A model generated the notes under the pieces. That model saw nothing but the letters and a program-made list of their open reading frames with translations, searched no databases and was not told the DNA's origin. DNA of 39,186 nt from Myxococcales bacterium (GTDB lineage: Bacteria > Myxococcota_A > Polyangia > Polyangiales > Houyiibacteriaceae): NCBI GenBank assembly GCA_024643985.1, contig JAHELW010000008.1:1-39186 (forward strand). Reading direction: 5' to 3'. Positions within the stretch are counted from its first letter, which is position 1; every line of letters begins with the position of its first letter. Position numbers and translations under genes: made by a program. This document shows, one piece after another, positions 1 to 7,728 of this stretch.

Positions 1-957
1 ACGGCGGTCACGCGCTATCCGACCGCCGGGATCGACAACATGCTCCACGTCACGTCGGACGACTGGTCGCTTCTGAACTACAACGACTGCAACCTCCCCG
101 CGCGAGCCATTCAATCCCTGAAGAAGCACATCGGACCGATCGACGTCCTCTTCACGAACTACAATCACGCCGGGAAGCTCTTCGATCGCGACGAAGACGA
201 GACGCGCAAGAAACAGCTCCTTCGGGTTCTCGAGCTCACGACCGATGCGCTCGACCCGAAGCTCGTCATCCCCTTCGCCTCGAACCACTACTATCGCACC
301 GCCGAAAGCGCCGAACAGAACACGTCCATGCTCGACTTCGACGACCTCGACGCGCTCTCCCGGCGCGATGATCGGTATCTGGTGCCCCGGATCGGTGACC
401 TCGTGGAGCTCGAGTCGCCCTCTCGAGCGACCGTACACCCGAGACGCCCTCCGCTCGCCCCGGTCGCGCATGAGACGCACGACTACGGCGCCTCGGTACC
501 TTGGGATCAGCTCGTCGACGAAGTGTCCGCCCGCTGCGAAGCGCTTCAAACGCAGTTTCTGAAGCTAGGACGGCTCGCCGTGCCGAACCTAGTCGTACGA
601 CTGACGGACCACGGGCGAAACCTGCGTCTCGGGCTCGGTGAGCGCGCGCGCGAGGCAGACGACTCGGAGGTGCCCCACATCGAGGCTCACTCACAGGCCA
701 TGCGCATATGGCTCGCACGGCGTTTCGGTGACGACACTTTCGTGGCGGGCGCGCATTTCCACGTGCTGAACGGGGACACGACGGCGATCGAGCGATGGGC
801 TCTCGTGACGCTGCTCGAGGCCAGTCACCTCGACCCCCAAAGATGCATTCAGTACTTGACGGAGCCGGGTGGACGACGGTTCCTGTGGAACCGACGAGAG
901 GAGATCGTCGCGACGTTGCTAGGCCGCCGCGTCAAGGCGGGCCGCGTCCGGCTCTGA
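1..957 (+). CDS. MBL-fold metallo-hydrolase, C-terminal part (5' end outside window)
   Basis: The frame is open from base 1 and in phase with an internal ATG at 40, so the gene begins upstream and at least 318 codons of its 3' part are visible. Shortly after the window edge the sequence reads DNMLHVTSDDWSLLNYNDCN, which resembles the core strand region of metallo-beta-lactamase-fold hydrolases of the type also seen in CMP-sialic-acid hydroxylase-like proteins (an aspartate-bearing strand followed by LNxND). The metal-binding HxHxDH motif would lie upstream and cannot be checked. A histidine-containing FASNHYY motif follows near codon 98. The C-terminal 150 residues contain no motif I recognise. 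The substrate is unknown. The next gene starts about 15 bases after the stop, so the genes may be co-transcribed. The family call is moderately sure and the role is not. Confidence 0.6.
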   Translation, partial: TAVTRYPTAGIDNMLHVTSDDWSLLNYNDCNLPARAIQSLKKHIGPIDVLFTNYNHAGKLFDRDEDETRKKQLLRVLELTTDALDPKLVIPFASNHYYRTAESAEQNTSMLDFDDLDALSRRDDRYLVPRIGDLVELESPSRATVHPRRPPLAPVAHETHDYGASVPWDQLVDEVSARCEALQTQFLKLGRLAVPNLVVRLTDHGRNLRLGLGERAREADDSEVPHIEAHSQAMRIWLARRFGDDTFVAGAHFHVLNGDTTAIERWALVTLLEASHLDPQRCIQYLTEPGGRRFLWNRREEIVATLLGRRVKAGRVRL

Positions 958-965
958 AGAAAGGG
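957..965 (+). promoter_or_regulatory. Ribosome-binding site deciding the TTG start of the first UPF0145 gene
   Basis: The purine run AAGAAAGGG ends six bases before the TTG at 972. Starting there gives a 104-residue product that matches the normal size of YbjQ proteins. The frame is open further upstream only because it overlaps the previous gene. Confidence 0.45.
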
Positions 966-971
966 ACGACG

Positions 972-1286
972 TTGATACTCACGAACATCGAGACCGTTCC
1001 TGGACGGAGAATCGTTCAACACTTCGGATTGGTCCAGGGAAGCACCATTCGCGCGAAACACTTTGGGCGCGATTTCGCAGCAGGGCTCAAAAACATCGTA
1101 GGTGGCGAGCTCAAGGGGTACACCGAGTTGCTCCAGGAGAGCCGCGCCGAGGCCACGAGCCGCATGGTGGCTCAGGCGAAGAACCTCGGCGCCAACGCGG
1201 TCGTAAACGTCCGCTTCACGACGTCGTCGGTCGCGCAGGGCGCATCCGAAATACTCGCATACGGCACCGCCGTCCTCATCGAGTGA
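972..1286 (+). CDS. UPF0145 / YbjQ-like heavy-metal-binding-fold protein
   Basis: The 104-residue product (TTG start) has the YbjQ pattern throughout: TNIETVPGRRIVQHFGLVQG at the start, then FGRDFAAGLKNIVGGELKGY, a helix with ESRAEATSRMVAQA, the strand GANAVVNVRF and a C-terminal LAYGTAV. YbjQ proteins are small cytosolic proteins that form ring-shaped oligomers in crystal structures, and their biochemical function is not established. The longer frame upstream of the TTG lies inside the previous gene and has no family similarity, so I rejected it. A paralogue follows five bases after the stop. Family assignment is strong and function is unknown. Confidence 0.82.
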   Translation: MILTNIETVPGRRIVQHFGLVQGSTIRAKHFGRDFAAGLKNIVGGELKGYTELLQESRAEATSRMVAQAKNLGANAVVNVRFTTSSVAQGASEILAYGTAVLIE

Positions 1287-1290
1287 GCCG

Positions 1291-1755
1291 ATGTCTCTCG
1301 AGCTGATTCTCGGACTCGGCATTCCATTGGCCCTGATCGCAATCGGGAAGATCGCCGGATCGCGCATCGAGCGCAGGCACTTCGAGAGCATTGCATCGCG
1401 GGAGGCGAGCTTTTCTAACCAGCCGGCCCTCTCGGCCGAGCACCTCGATCCTCGTCCGATTCGCTCGGCCGAGCTCGCCGTCGGGTCCGTCGTCGTCTCC
1501 GTCGACCATTTCAAGCGATTCATCAGCGCGTTCCGTATGTTCTTCGGCGGCGAGGTCCGTTCGTACGCCAGCCTGATCGATCGGGCACGGCGCGAGGCGC
1601 TGCTGCGGATGAAGGAGTCACGGCCCGACGCCGACGCATTCATCAACACGCGACTGGAGACCTCGACGATCTCGAGTACCTCGGGAGACGAGGGCGTGGG
1701 AACGATCGAAGTGCTGGCCTATGGAACTGCGGTCCACTACGATCGCGCTTCATGA
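1291..1755 (+). CDS. Membrane-anchored UPF0145 / YbjQ-like protein
   Basis: This 154-residue protein begins with a hydrophobic segment (about residues 3-21, LELILGLGIPLALIAIGKIAG) likely to anchor it in the inner membrane. A YbjQ-like domain follows: FISAFRMFFGGEVRSY, a helix with RARREALLRMKE, then the strand INTRLETSTIS and the closing LAYGTAVHYD. The last part matches the LAYGTAV of the preceding gene, so the two are probably tandem paralogues, one soluble and one membrane-tethered. The start ATG lies four bases after the previous stop, and the stop overlaps the crotonase start (ATGA), so all three are likely translated from one message. Function is unknown. Confidence 0.78.
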   Translation: MSLELILGLGIPLALIAIGKIAGSRIERRHFESIASREASFSNQPALSAEHLDPRPIRSAELAVGSVVVSVDHFKRFISAFRMFFGGEVRSYASLIDRARREALLRMKESRPDADAFINTRLETSTISSTSGDEGVGTIEVLAYGTAVHYDRAS

Positions 1756-2540
1756 GCGACGACAAGCCTCGGGTAGTCACCGAACGGGACGGCCGCGTTT
1801 TCCACATCGTTCTCGATCGCGCCGACAAAATGAACGCCTTCGATCTCCGCATGCTGCGCGAGCTTGCGGAGTCCATGACCGAATACGAAAAAGACGATTC
1901 GCTCCGGTGCGCGCTTCTCTGCGCCAATGGTGACAACTTCACCGCCGGCCTGGACCTCGCGGAGGTCGGTCCGGCCGTCCGGAGCGGCGCTCGCCTATTC
2001 CCCGAAGGCTCCGTCGACGTTCTCAATCTGCACGAGCCGAAGCGGAAGAAACCCCTCGTGATGGCCGCCCAGGGCTGGTGCTTGACCATCGGCATCGAAA
2101 TGATGCTCGCTGCGGACATCCGTCTGTGCGCGGAGGGCGCTCGCTTTGGGCAAATCGAAATCAATCGCGGAATCTTCCCCTTCGGCGGCGCCACGATCCG
2201 GCTGCCGCAGGTGGCTGGGTGGGGCAATGCGATGCGCTGGCTCCTCACGGGCGACCGGTTCGACGCGAACGAGGCGCATCGAATCGGCCTGGTCCAAGAA
2301 GTAGTGGCCGTAGGGAAGCTCCGGGAGAAGGCGAACGAAATCGCGCACACGGTCGCGAAGCGAGCGCCACTCGGCGTACAGGCGACGATCCGATCCTCGC
2401 GGACAGCTGCTCACGAGGGCGTCGATGCCGCCATCTCCGAGCTCCTGGTCATCGCGCGAGAGCTCATGGACACGGAAGACGCTGCCGAAGGTGTCCGATC
2501 GTTCCTCGAGCGTCGCGAAGGCGAATTCAAGGGGCGCTGA
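1752..2540 (+). CDS. Enoyl-CoA hydratase/isomerase (crotonase) family protein
   Basis: This is a 262-residue single-domain crotonase. Visible family features are the N-terminal strand with LDRADKMNAFD, the oxyanion-hole segment DNFTAGLDL (about 61-69) and the second oxyanion segment GWCLTIGIEMMLAADIRL. Both positions that carry catalytic glutamates in hydratases are glutamate here (E116 in GIEMM and E136 in FGQIEINRG), so hydratase activity on a 2-enoyl-CoA is plausible, although the family also contains isomerases and hydrolases. The length is normal. It overlaps the upstream UPF0145 gene by four bases (ATGA). Substrate chain length cannot be told from sequence. Confidence 0.85.
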   Translation: MSDDKPRVVTERDGRVFHIVLDRADKMNAFDLRMLRELAESMTEYEKDDSLRCALLCANGDNFTAGLDLAEVGPAVRSGARLFPEGSVDVLNLHEPKRKKPLVMAAQGWCLTIGIEMMLAADIRLCAEGARFGQIEINRGIFPFGGATIRLPQVAGWGNAMRWLLTGDRFDANEAHRIGLVQEVVAVGKLREKANEIAHTVAKRAPLGVQATIRSSRTAAHEGVDAAISELLVIARELMDTEDAAEGVRSFLERREGEFKGR

Positions 2541-2554
2541 GGTCTCGCTGCGGG

Positions 2555-2806
2555 TCAGGCGCGGCGTTTCGCCCTCGGCACTGCCTTCTTGATCCGAATC
2601 GCGCACTCGTCTCCGACCACCTTGCGAAGAGCTGGCTCGATGACGCCGGCTCGAACGTATTCCGCACCTACGCCGAACGCGGCGCGGCCGGCGACCTCCA
2701 CGACGACCTCTTCCTCGTCGACCGTGAGCAGCTCGATACTGCTCTCGTCTTTCTCGAGAAGCGGGTTCAAGACCTCGTCGATCAGTCGCTGGAGCGCCTC
2801 GCGCAC
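2555..2806 (-). CDS. Small NifU-C-like domain protein lacking the CxxC motif
   Basis: The 83-residue product starts at a GTG placed immediately after an in-frame stop, so no longer start exists. Its layout resembles the NifU C-terminal scaffold domain: helix ALQRLIDEVLNPLL, strands with SIELLTVDEEEVVVEVAGRA, then a turn and the helix YVRAGVIEPALRKVV. In NifU-C the turn reads GxCxxCPxS and carries the two cluster-ligand cysteines. Here the matching segment is GRAAFGVGAEYVRAGVIEPAL with no cysteine, and the only cysteine lies later in DECAIRI. Iron-sulfur scaffolding is therefore unlikely. The tail is basic (KKAVPRAKRRA). It is divergent from the tetR gene and convergent with the crotonase. Homology is inferred by eye and should be treated as tentative. 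Confidence 0.55.
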   Translation of the reverse strand: MREALQRLIDEVLNPLLEKDESSIELLTVDEEEVVVEVAGRAAFGVGAEYVRAGVIEPALRKVVGDECAIRIKKAVPRAKRRA

Positions 2807-2812
2807 TTACTG

Positions 2813-2841
2813 AGCATGCGAAATTGCGGCATCGAACGCAA
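2813..2841 (-). promoter_or_regulatory. Putative promoter of the NifU-C-like gene
   Basis: On the minus strand TTGCGT (2841-2836) is followed after 17 bases by CATGCT (2818-2813), and the GTG start lies six bases further on. This predicts transcription starting at the start codon. The -10 box is a poor match, so the call leans on spacing and on the same arrangement at other genes in the window. Confidence 0.35.
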
Positions 2842-2879
2842 ACCTTCGTGGCGTTTCCGGCATGTTCCGGAAGCTGGGC

Positions 2880-2885
2880 TATACT
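2880..2885 (+). promoter_or_regulatory. Putative -10 box (TATACT) of the tetR gene
   Basis: TATACT lies ten bases before the ATG at 2896, predicting a leader of only a few bases. Just upstream, TTCCGG occurs at 2855-2860 and 2865-2870, the second as part of the palindrome TTCCGGAA. These could be an operator for the regulator itself, but this is inference. Confidence 0.4.
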
Positions 2886-2895
2886 CCCCCGCGTC

Positions 2896-3513
2896 ATGCA
2901 ACCCGCGCGCACTCGCCTTCAGGTGGACGTCCGGAGGCGGCAGCTCCTCGAGCTCGGCCTGGAGCTCTTCGCGAGCCAGAGCTACGACGAGCTTTCGATC
3001 GACGAGATCGCCAAACGAGCCGGCGTTTCCAAGGGACTCCTCTATCACTACTACCCGAGCAAGAGGGCCTTCTACGTGGCCGCTGTGCAAGAGGCCGCAC
3101 GGCAGTTTCTCGAGGAAACCGACGTCGATAGGCACGGAACCGGGAGCGAGCCGGATCCAGAAGGCCAGCGAGCCGGGCTCGAGGCGTTCCTGCGCTATGT
3201 CGGCCGTCACCGCGTGGTGTACACGTTTCTCCTCCGGGGCGGCATCGGGACGGATCCGGAGGTGGCGGAGATCCTCGAGACGACCCGTGAGGCACTGGTC
3301 AACCGCATGCTTTCCCGCCTCTCACGGTTTGGCGCACGGGTCGATGACCCGGCCGCGCGGCTTCGGCTGCGCGGGTGGCTCGGTTTTCTCGAGGCGACCA
3401 GCCTCGACTGGGCGGAAAAGCAGGAGCTCGCCGACAGGGAGCTTTTGCAGCTCCTTCTCCACATGTCGCGAGTCGTGTTCGATTCCGTCCTCAATCCACC
3501 CGAATCGTCGTGA
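2896..3513 (+). CDS. TetR/AcrR family transcriptional regulator
   Basis: The 205-residue product has a classic N-terminal TetR helix-turn-helix at about residues 11-58: RRRQLLELGLELFASQSYDE, then SIDEIAKRAGVSKGLLYHYY and PSKRAFYVAAV. The C-terminal two thirds are helical and variable, as expected for the ligand-binding and dimer domain. I chose the ATG at 2896 because the frame upstream has no family similarity and TATACT sits just before this codon. The stop overlaps the GTG of the following mepA-like gene (GTGA). No dedicated transporter or catabolic operon sits beside it, so its target is unknown. It may control itself or its divergent neighbour. Confidence 0.87.
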   Translation: MQPARTRLQVDVRRRQLLELGLELFASQSYDELSIDEIAKRAGVSKGLLYHYYPSKRAFYVAAVQEAARQFLEETDVDRHGTGSEPDPEGQRAGLEAFLRYVGRHRVVYTFLLRGGIGTDPEVAEILETTREALVNRMLSRLSRFGARVDDPAARLRLRGWLGFLEATSLDWAEKQELADRELLQLLLHMSRVVFDSVLNPPESS

Positions 3514-4520
3514 CGCGCGCGACACGCCTGGTGCTCGTAACGCTTTGTGGAGCGCTGATCGCTTGCAGTAGCTCGCCCAAGAACCCGGTCGCGACGCCCC
3601 CTGCACGAGCGCTCGAAACCGAGCCCGTGGCAGCTCGGACGATCGATTGGAGCGTTTTCGACTCGACGAGCATTCGAAATCCCAACGACGGCTCTCTTCG
3701 AGGCGGTGTACCGCTGCCAGTGTCGTCGCCTGGGCTTCGATTCAACCCGAACCGGGATCCCGAGGCGCGGTACGGAACCGTCGAAGTAGTGCGGGCTCTC
3801 GTCGAGGCCGCGGCGCGGGTGCACCGGGAGCTCGGGGGACTCCCCGTCACGGTCAACGACCTGAGCCTGGAGTCTGGCGGGCCGATCCCGCATCACAAGT
3901 CGCACCAGAGTGGTCGAGACGTCGACGTGCTGTTCTACCAGCTTGGCCCGGACGGACAGCCGATCGAAAGCGTCGGCGCATTCTTCGAACCTGAAGGCCG
4001 CGGAGTCGATTTCCGCGATCTCGCGGATCCCTCGGACGACGTCCGTCTGACGATCGACGTGCCGCGAACTTGGCTCTTCCTGCAGGCGCTCATCGAGGAC
4101 GACGATGCGCAGATCCAAACCATCTTCGTCGCCGAGCACCTGAGGACTCTCTTGCTTGCCCATGCGCGGTCGAAGTCCGTCTCCGCCTCGACGATCTCAC
4201 GGTTCGAAGCAGTCACCTGTCAGCCGAGCTACCCTCACGACGACCACTTCCACTTCAGGTTCTTCTGCGCGCCGGACGACATCGAAGACGGCTGCCGCGA
4301 TTCCCCGCCGATGTATCCATGGCAGAAAACGAGGCTCGAAGCTGCGGGCGTACGACGTCTGCCGCTGGCACCCAAACGCGCGCAGGCCGCCGCGAAGATC
4401 GTCACACACGAAGAGGCCCGCGAGGCGGCAGGGCCTCTCGATGCCGAGGTCGAGCGCTGGCTGGAGTTGCGCAAAAGGTGGATCCGAAAACCGCACCCCG
4501 GACGCGAGTACTGCCCATGA
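3510..4520 (+). CDS. MepA-type penicillin-insensitive murein endopeptidase, lipoprotein
   Basis: The 336-residue product starts with a lipoprotein signal (MTRATRLVLVTLCGALIAC, lipobox LIAC), so it is probably lipid-anchored. The peptidase M74 signature is intact: SHQSGRDVDV gives H132, D137 and D139, and PHDDHFHFRF gives H243, H246 and H248, matching the zinc-site histidines and aspartate of E. coli MepA. Such enzymes cut D-Ala-mDAP cross-links in peptidoglycan. The GTG start overlaps the tetR stop, which excludes a longer frame running through the upstream gene. The stop overlaps the RNase D start (ATGA). About 70 residues after the zinc site form an unrecognised tail. A second MepA homologue is at 15286-16299. 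Confidence 0.88.
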   Translation: MTRATRLVLVTLCGALIACSSSPKNPVATPPARALETEPVAARTIDWSVFDSTSIRNPNDGSLRGGVPLPVSSPGLRFNPNRDPEARYGTVEVVRALVEAAARVHRELGGLPVTVNDLSLESGGPIPHHKSHQSGRDVDVLFYQLGPDGQPIESVGAFFEPEGRGVDFRDLADPSDDVRLTIDVPRTWLFLQALIEDDDAQIQTIFVAEHLRTLLLAHARSKSVSASTISRFEAVTCQPSYPHDDHFHFRFFCAPDDIEDGCRDSPPMYPWQKTRLEAAGVRRLPLAPKRAQAAAKIVTHEEAREAAGPLDAEVERWLELRKRWIRKPHPGREYCP

Positions 4521-5662
4521 GCGAGTTCGAGTGGATCGCGAACCAGCAGCGCTTCGACGAGCTCGTGCAAACGCTTCGAAGCGCGCCGGCGTTCGCGCTC
4601 GACACCGAGTTTCACCGCGAACGCACCTACGTGCCCGTCTTGGCGCTTCTTCAGGTCGCAAGCGCGGAAGGCGTGGCGCTAGTCGATCCGCTCGCGGTCG
4701 ACGTCTCGCCGCTGTCGGAGCTGCTGCAAGGTCGCGGCGTTTGCGTCATGCACGCGGCGTCTCAAGACCTCGAAATCCTGGAGCTCGCTTGCGGAACGGC
4801 CCCCCGGCACCTCTTCGACACGCAAATCGCTGCGCTTTTCTGCGGTTACCGGACCAGCTCACTCGCGAAGCTAGTCGAGGGCTTTCTAGACGTGCGCCTC
4901 GACAAGAGCGCGCAGCTCACCGACTGGACGAGGCGCCCTCTGCCCGACGCGGACTCGCGCTACGCGGCGGCCGACGTCTCGTATCTCCTGCGGCTTCGAC
5001 AGACGCTGACCGAAGCGCTCGAGGCCCGGGGACGCCTCTCATGGGCGGATGAAGAGATGGCACGGCTTCGGACGAAGGACAGAACGCCTCCCGATCCTGA
5101 AACCCTGTGGTGGAAGCTTCGCGGAAAGACCAAGCTCAACGGCAAAGCGCGGGGCGTCGCCCAGGAGCTCGCCGTTTGGCGCGACCAGGAAGCGCGGAGG
5201 AGAAATCGGCCGCCCCGTTCGATCTTGTCCGACATGGCGCTCCTCGGCCTGGCGCAGCGGCCGGCGCGAAACCCGGGCGAGCTCCGCGGAATTCGCAATT
5301 TCGACGCCAGCCGCTTCAAGCACACCGATGCGCTTCTCGCAGCCATCGAGCGGGGTCTGCGTTTGCCACGGCGCGCCATCCGCACCCCACCGAAAAAGCC
5401 GGCGGACGTCCCGAGCGTCGATGGGGTCGTCGCACTCTGTCTGGCTTGGCTCGCCCAGCGCGCGAATCGCGAGGACCTCGACCTCACGGTTCTCGGCACG
5501 CGGGACGACGTGACACGGCTCGTGCTCGGCGAGCCCTCTCGGCTTTCGTCGGGCTGGCGCGCCGAGCTGGTGGGCCGCGAGCTTTTTGCAATCATCGATG
5601 GCAGCGCTGCGCTCAGGGTGAACGGCACCGAGCTCGAGCTCGTCGATCGCGCTACGTCCTGA
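4517..5662 (+). CDS. rnd: Ribonuclease D (DEDDy 3'-5' exoribonuclease)
   Basis: The 381-residue product has the length and order of RNase D: an N-terminal DEDDy exonuclease domain followed by HRDC-like helical domains. The catalytic residues are visible: D29 and E31 (ALDTEF), D84 (HAASQDLEIL), and Y149 with D153 (RYAAADVSYLL). The HRDC regions begin about residue 190 (ELAVWRDQEARRRNRPPRSILSD). RNase D trims 3' ends of tRNA precursors and other stable RNAs in the cytoplasm. The ATG at 4517 overlaps the stop of the mepA-like gene by four bases, which suggests translational coupling although the functions are unrelated. Confidence 0.92.
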   Translation: MSEFEWIANQQRFDELVQTLRSAPAFALDTEFHRERTYVPVLALLQVASAEGVALVDPLAVDVSPLSELLQGRGVCVMHAASQDLEILELACGTAPRHLFDTQIAALFCGYRTSSLAKLVEGFLDVRLDKSAQLTDWTRRPLPDADSRYAAADVSYLLRLRQTLTEALEARGRLSWADEEMARLRTKDRTPPDPETLWWKLRGKTKLNGKARGVAQELAVWRDQEARRRNRPPRSILSDMALLGLAQRPARNPGELRGIRNFDASRFKHTDALLAAIERGLRLPRRAIRTPPKKPADVPSVDGVVALCLAWLAQRANREDLDLTVLGTRDDVTRLVLGEPSRLSSGWRAELVGRELFAIIDGSAALRVNGTELELVDRATS

Positions 5663-5669
5663 TTCGCGC

Positions 5670-5675
5670 TACATT
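5670..5675 (+). promoter_or_regulatory. Putative -10 box (TACATT) of the AI-2E family gene, leaderless arrangement
   Basis: TACATT ends six bases before the ATG at 5682, so the predicted transcript would begin at the start codon. No good -35 box is seen at 16-18 bases. The same spacing recurs at several other genes here. Confidence 0.4.
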
Positions 5676-5681
5676 GAACGA

Positions 5682-6743
5682 ATGGCCCTAGGCAAAGGCG
5701 CACGCATCCTCGCGATCATCGCCTCGATCGTGGTGATCGGGGCGGGCATCAAGCTCGCTGCGCCACTGCTCGTACCCGTGCTGGTCGCCGCCTTCATCGC
5801 CATCGTGACCGCACCTCTCGTGATGTGGCTTTGCGACCGCGGCGTCCCCACCCTCGTGGCCGTCCTGTTGGGACTCCTGATCGACGTTGCCGCCGGCTCA
5901 GCGCTCGGATTTCCGCTGGCGGGCGCAGTCGCCACGTTCACCGAGCGAGTCCCCAAGTACGCCGCGATGCTGTCCGGACGCATGGAGGAGGCCGAGGCGT
6001 GGCTCGCCGGCCGGGGCATCTACCTCGAATCGATATACGACTTCTCGGAGCCGACTTGGCTGCTCAACCTGGCGACGGTCATGGCGCAGTCGGCAGCCTC
6101 CTTCGTCTCACAAATGGTCCTCGTGCTCTTGATCGTCGCCTTCATGCTCTTCGAGTCGACCGGACTGCGTGAGAAGCTCGCGAAGGTTGCGACCCCGAGC
6201 CAAATCCACGAGCTTTCGGCCGCCGCCCGAGAGGTCAACACGTACCTCGTCGCGAAGACGGTCCTCAGCGTCATGACGGGCGTCGCGGTCTTCGTTTGGT
6301 GCTGGTGGCGAGGGGTCGACGTCCCGCTTCTCTGGGGCCTCTTGGCCTACCTTCTCAACTACATCCCCACCGTCGGGCAAGTCATCGCTGCGATTCCTGC
6401 CATCGCGCTTGCGTTCGTACAGCTCGGCCCAGGAGAGGCGCTGGTGGTGGCAGCTGGCTTTGGTGCAATCAACCTCGCGATCGGCGCCATCGAGCCTCGC
6501 GTGATGGGCGACGCGCTCGGGCTTTCGGCCCTGGTGGTGCTCGTGTCGATGGTCGTTTGGGGCTGGCTGCTCGGCCCCGTCGGCGCGCTCGTCTCGGCGC
6601 CGTTGACGATGGTGATCAAGCACGGGCTCGCGCACAGCGAGGAGCTTCGTTGGATGGCCGAGCTGCTCGGGCCTACACCGAAACCCGCCGGCAAGTCACC
6701 TGCAAAAGAGAAAGACTCGGCCGACGAGCTCAGTCGCGCTTGA
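5682..6743 (+). CDS. AI-2E family (PerM/YdiK-like) inner-membrane transporter
   Basis: The 353-residue polytopic protein has two hydrophobic segments near the N-terminus (about 9-60), a soluble loop around 85-125, then several further membrane segments. The family hallmark LLAYLLNYIPTVGQVIAAIPAIALA and the later GWLLGPVGALVSAPLTMVIK are both present. Members of the family export autoinducer-2 in some species or act as cation/proton antiporters in others, so the name does not fix the substrate. The C-terminus is a hydrophilic lysine-rich tail. The 3' end overlaps the convergent meaB gene by 14 bases. Confidence 0.87.
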   Translation: MALGKGARILAIIASIVVIGAGIKLAAPLLVPVLVAAFIAIVTAPLVMWLCDRGVPTLVAVLLGLLIDVAAGSALGFPLAGAVATFTERVPKYAAMLSGRMEEAEAWLAGRGIYLESIYDFSEPTWLLNLATVMAQSAASFVSQMVLVLLIVAFMLFESTGLREKLAKVATPSQIHELSAAAREVNTYLVAKTVLSVMTGVAVFVWCWWRGVDVPLLWGLLAYLLNYIPTVGQVIAAIPAIALAFVQLGPGEALVVAAGFGAINLAIGAIEPRVMGDALGLSALVVLVSMVVWGWLLGPVGALVSAPLTMVIKHGLAHSEELRWMAELLGPTPKPAGKSPAKEKDSADELSRA

Positions 6744-7728
6744 GCGCTTCGCCCGCCCGCTCCGCAAACGTCTCGAGCATGCGCCATGCTGCGCTGCTCG
6801 GTGTGGTCCGCCCCTGAGCGACGGCCTCCTGGAGCTCTTCAGTGAGCTCTGACAGCACGGGGTCTCCTCGGAGTGCGCGGCGAAGGCCGTCTTCAACCAT
6901 GTCCCACATCCAGCGCACCTGCTGCTGTTGACGCTTGCGCCCGAGCTCACCGGACCCTTCGAGCCGGTTCCACTCGTCCAAGATGGTCTTCCACAGCTCG
7001 TCGAGGCCCGTTTTCTCTAGCGCGCTGCAGGTGACGACGGGCGGCGCCTTCCCGGGCCGCATCAAGCCCAGCGCGCTTTGATACGAGGCTTGCGCGCGGA
7101 TCGCTCGTGGACGGTTGTCGCCGTCGGCTTTGTTGATGGCCAACATGTCGGCAACCTCGAGAATGCCGCGCTTGATCCCCTGAAGCTCGTCTCCCGCGCC
7201 CGCGATCATCAGCACCAGAAAGAAGTCCACCATGCCTGCGACGATCGTTTCGGACTGGCCCACGCCCACCGTCTCGACCAGCACCACGTCGAAACCCGCG
7301 GCCTCGCAAAGCAGAATGGTTTCACGGGTTTTGCGAGTCACCCCACCGAGCGTTCCGCTGGTTGGTGACGGCCGGATGTAGGCGGCCGGGTCGCCGGCAA
7401 GCGCCGACATCCGGGTCTTGTCGCCGAGAATGCTGCCTCCACTCACGCTGCTGGTCGGATCGACCGCCAGCACCGCGACCCGGTGGCTGCGACCGGTCAG
7501 CATCGTTCCGAGCGAGTCGATGAACGTGCTCTTGCCCGCGCCGGGAACGCCGCTGATCCCGACACGGCAGGCTCCTCCGGTGTGGGGCAGCAGCTCTTCG
7601 AGCACTTTCTGCGCGAGCTTTGCGTGCGCGGGCTGCTCGCTCTCGATCAGTGTGATGGCTCTTGCAAGAATCGCGCGGTCACCACCGCGGACGCCGTCGA
7701 CGTACGCTCGGGCATCGAGGCGCTTCAC
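6730..7728 (-). CDS. meaB: Methylmalonyl-CoA mutase-associated G3E GTPase MeaB
   Basis: The 332-residue product is a MeaB/ArgK-type P-loop GTPase. It has Walker [10 protein letters not shown] (60-68, K66), the switch segment [19 protein letters not shown], Walker B/DxxG-like [10 protein letters not shown], and the NKAD base-recognition motif. MeaB gates loading of adenosylcobalamin onto methylmalonyl-CoA mutase and protects the enzyme from inactivation. The GTG start at 7728 overlaps the mutB stop (GTGA). Upstream extensions of the frame lie inside mutB and have no similarity to the family. Position directly after mutB confirms the role. The C-terminus shares 14 bases with the convergent transporter gene. 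Confidence 0.93.
   Translation of the reverse strand: MKRLDARAYVDGVRGGDRAILARAITLIESEQPAHAKLAQKVLEELLPHTGGACRVGISGVPGAGKSTFIDSLGTMLTGRSHRVAVLAVDPTSSVSGGSILGDKTRMSALAGDPAAYIRPSPTSGTLGGVTRKTRETILLCEAAGFDVVLVETVGVGQSETIVAGMVDFFLVLMIAGAGDELQGIKRGILEVADMLAINKADGDNRPRAIRAQASYQSALGLMRPGKAPPVVTCSALEKTGLDELWKTILDEWNRLEGSGELGRKRQQQQVRWMWDMVEDGLRRALRGDPVLSELTEELQEAVAQGRTTPSSAAWRMLETFAERAGEALKRD

Noticed and set aside
2078-3571. Open frame of 497 codons on the + strand spanning the crotonase and TetR genes
   Set aside because: It is out of frame with two well-supported genes and its translation is Arg/Ser/Gly-rich shadow sequence.
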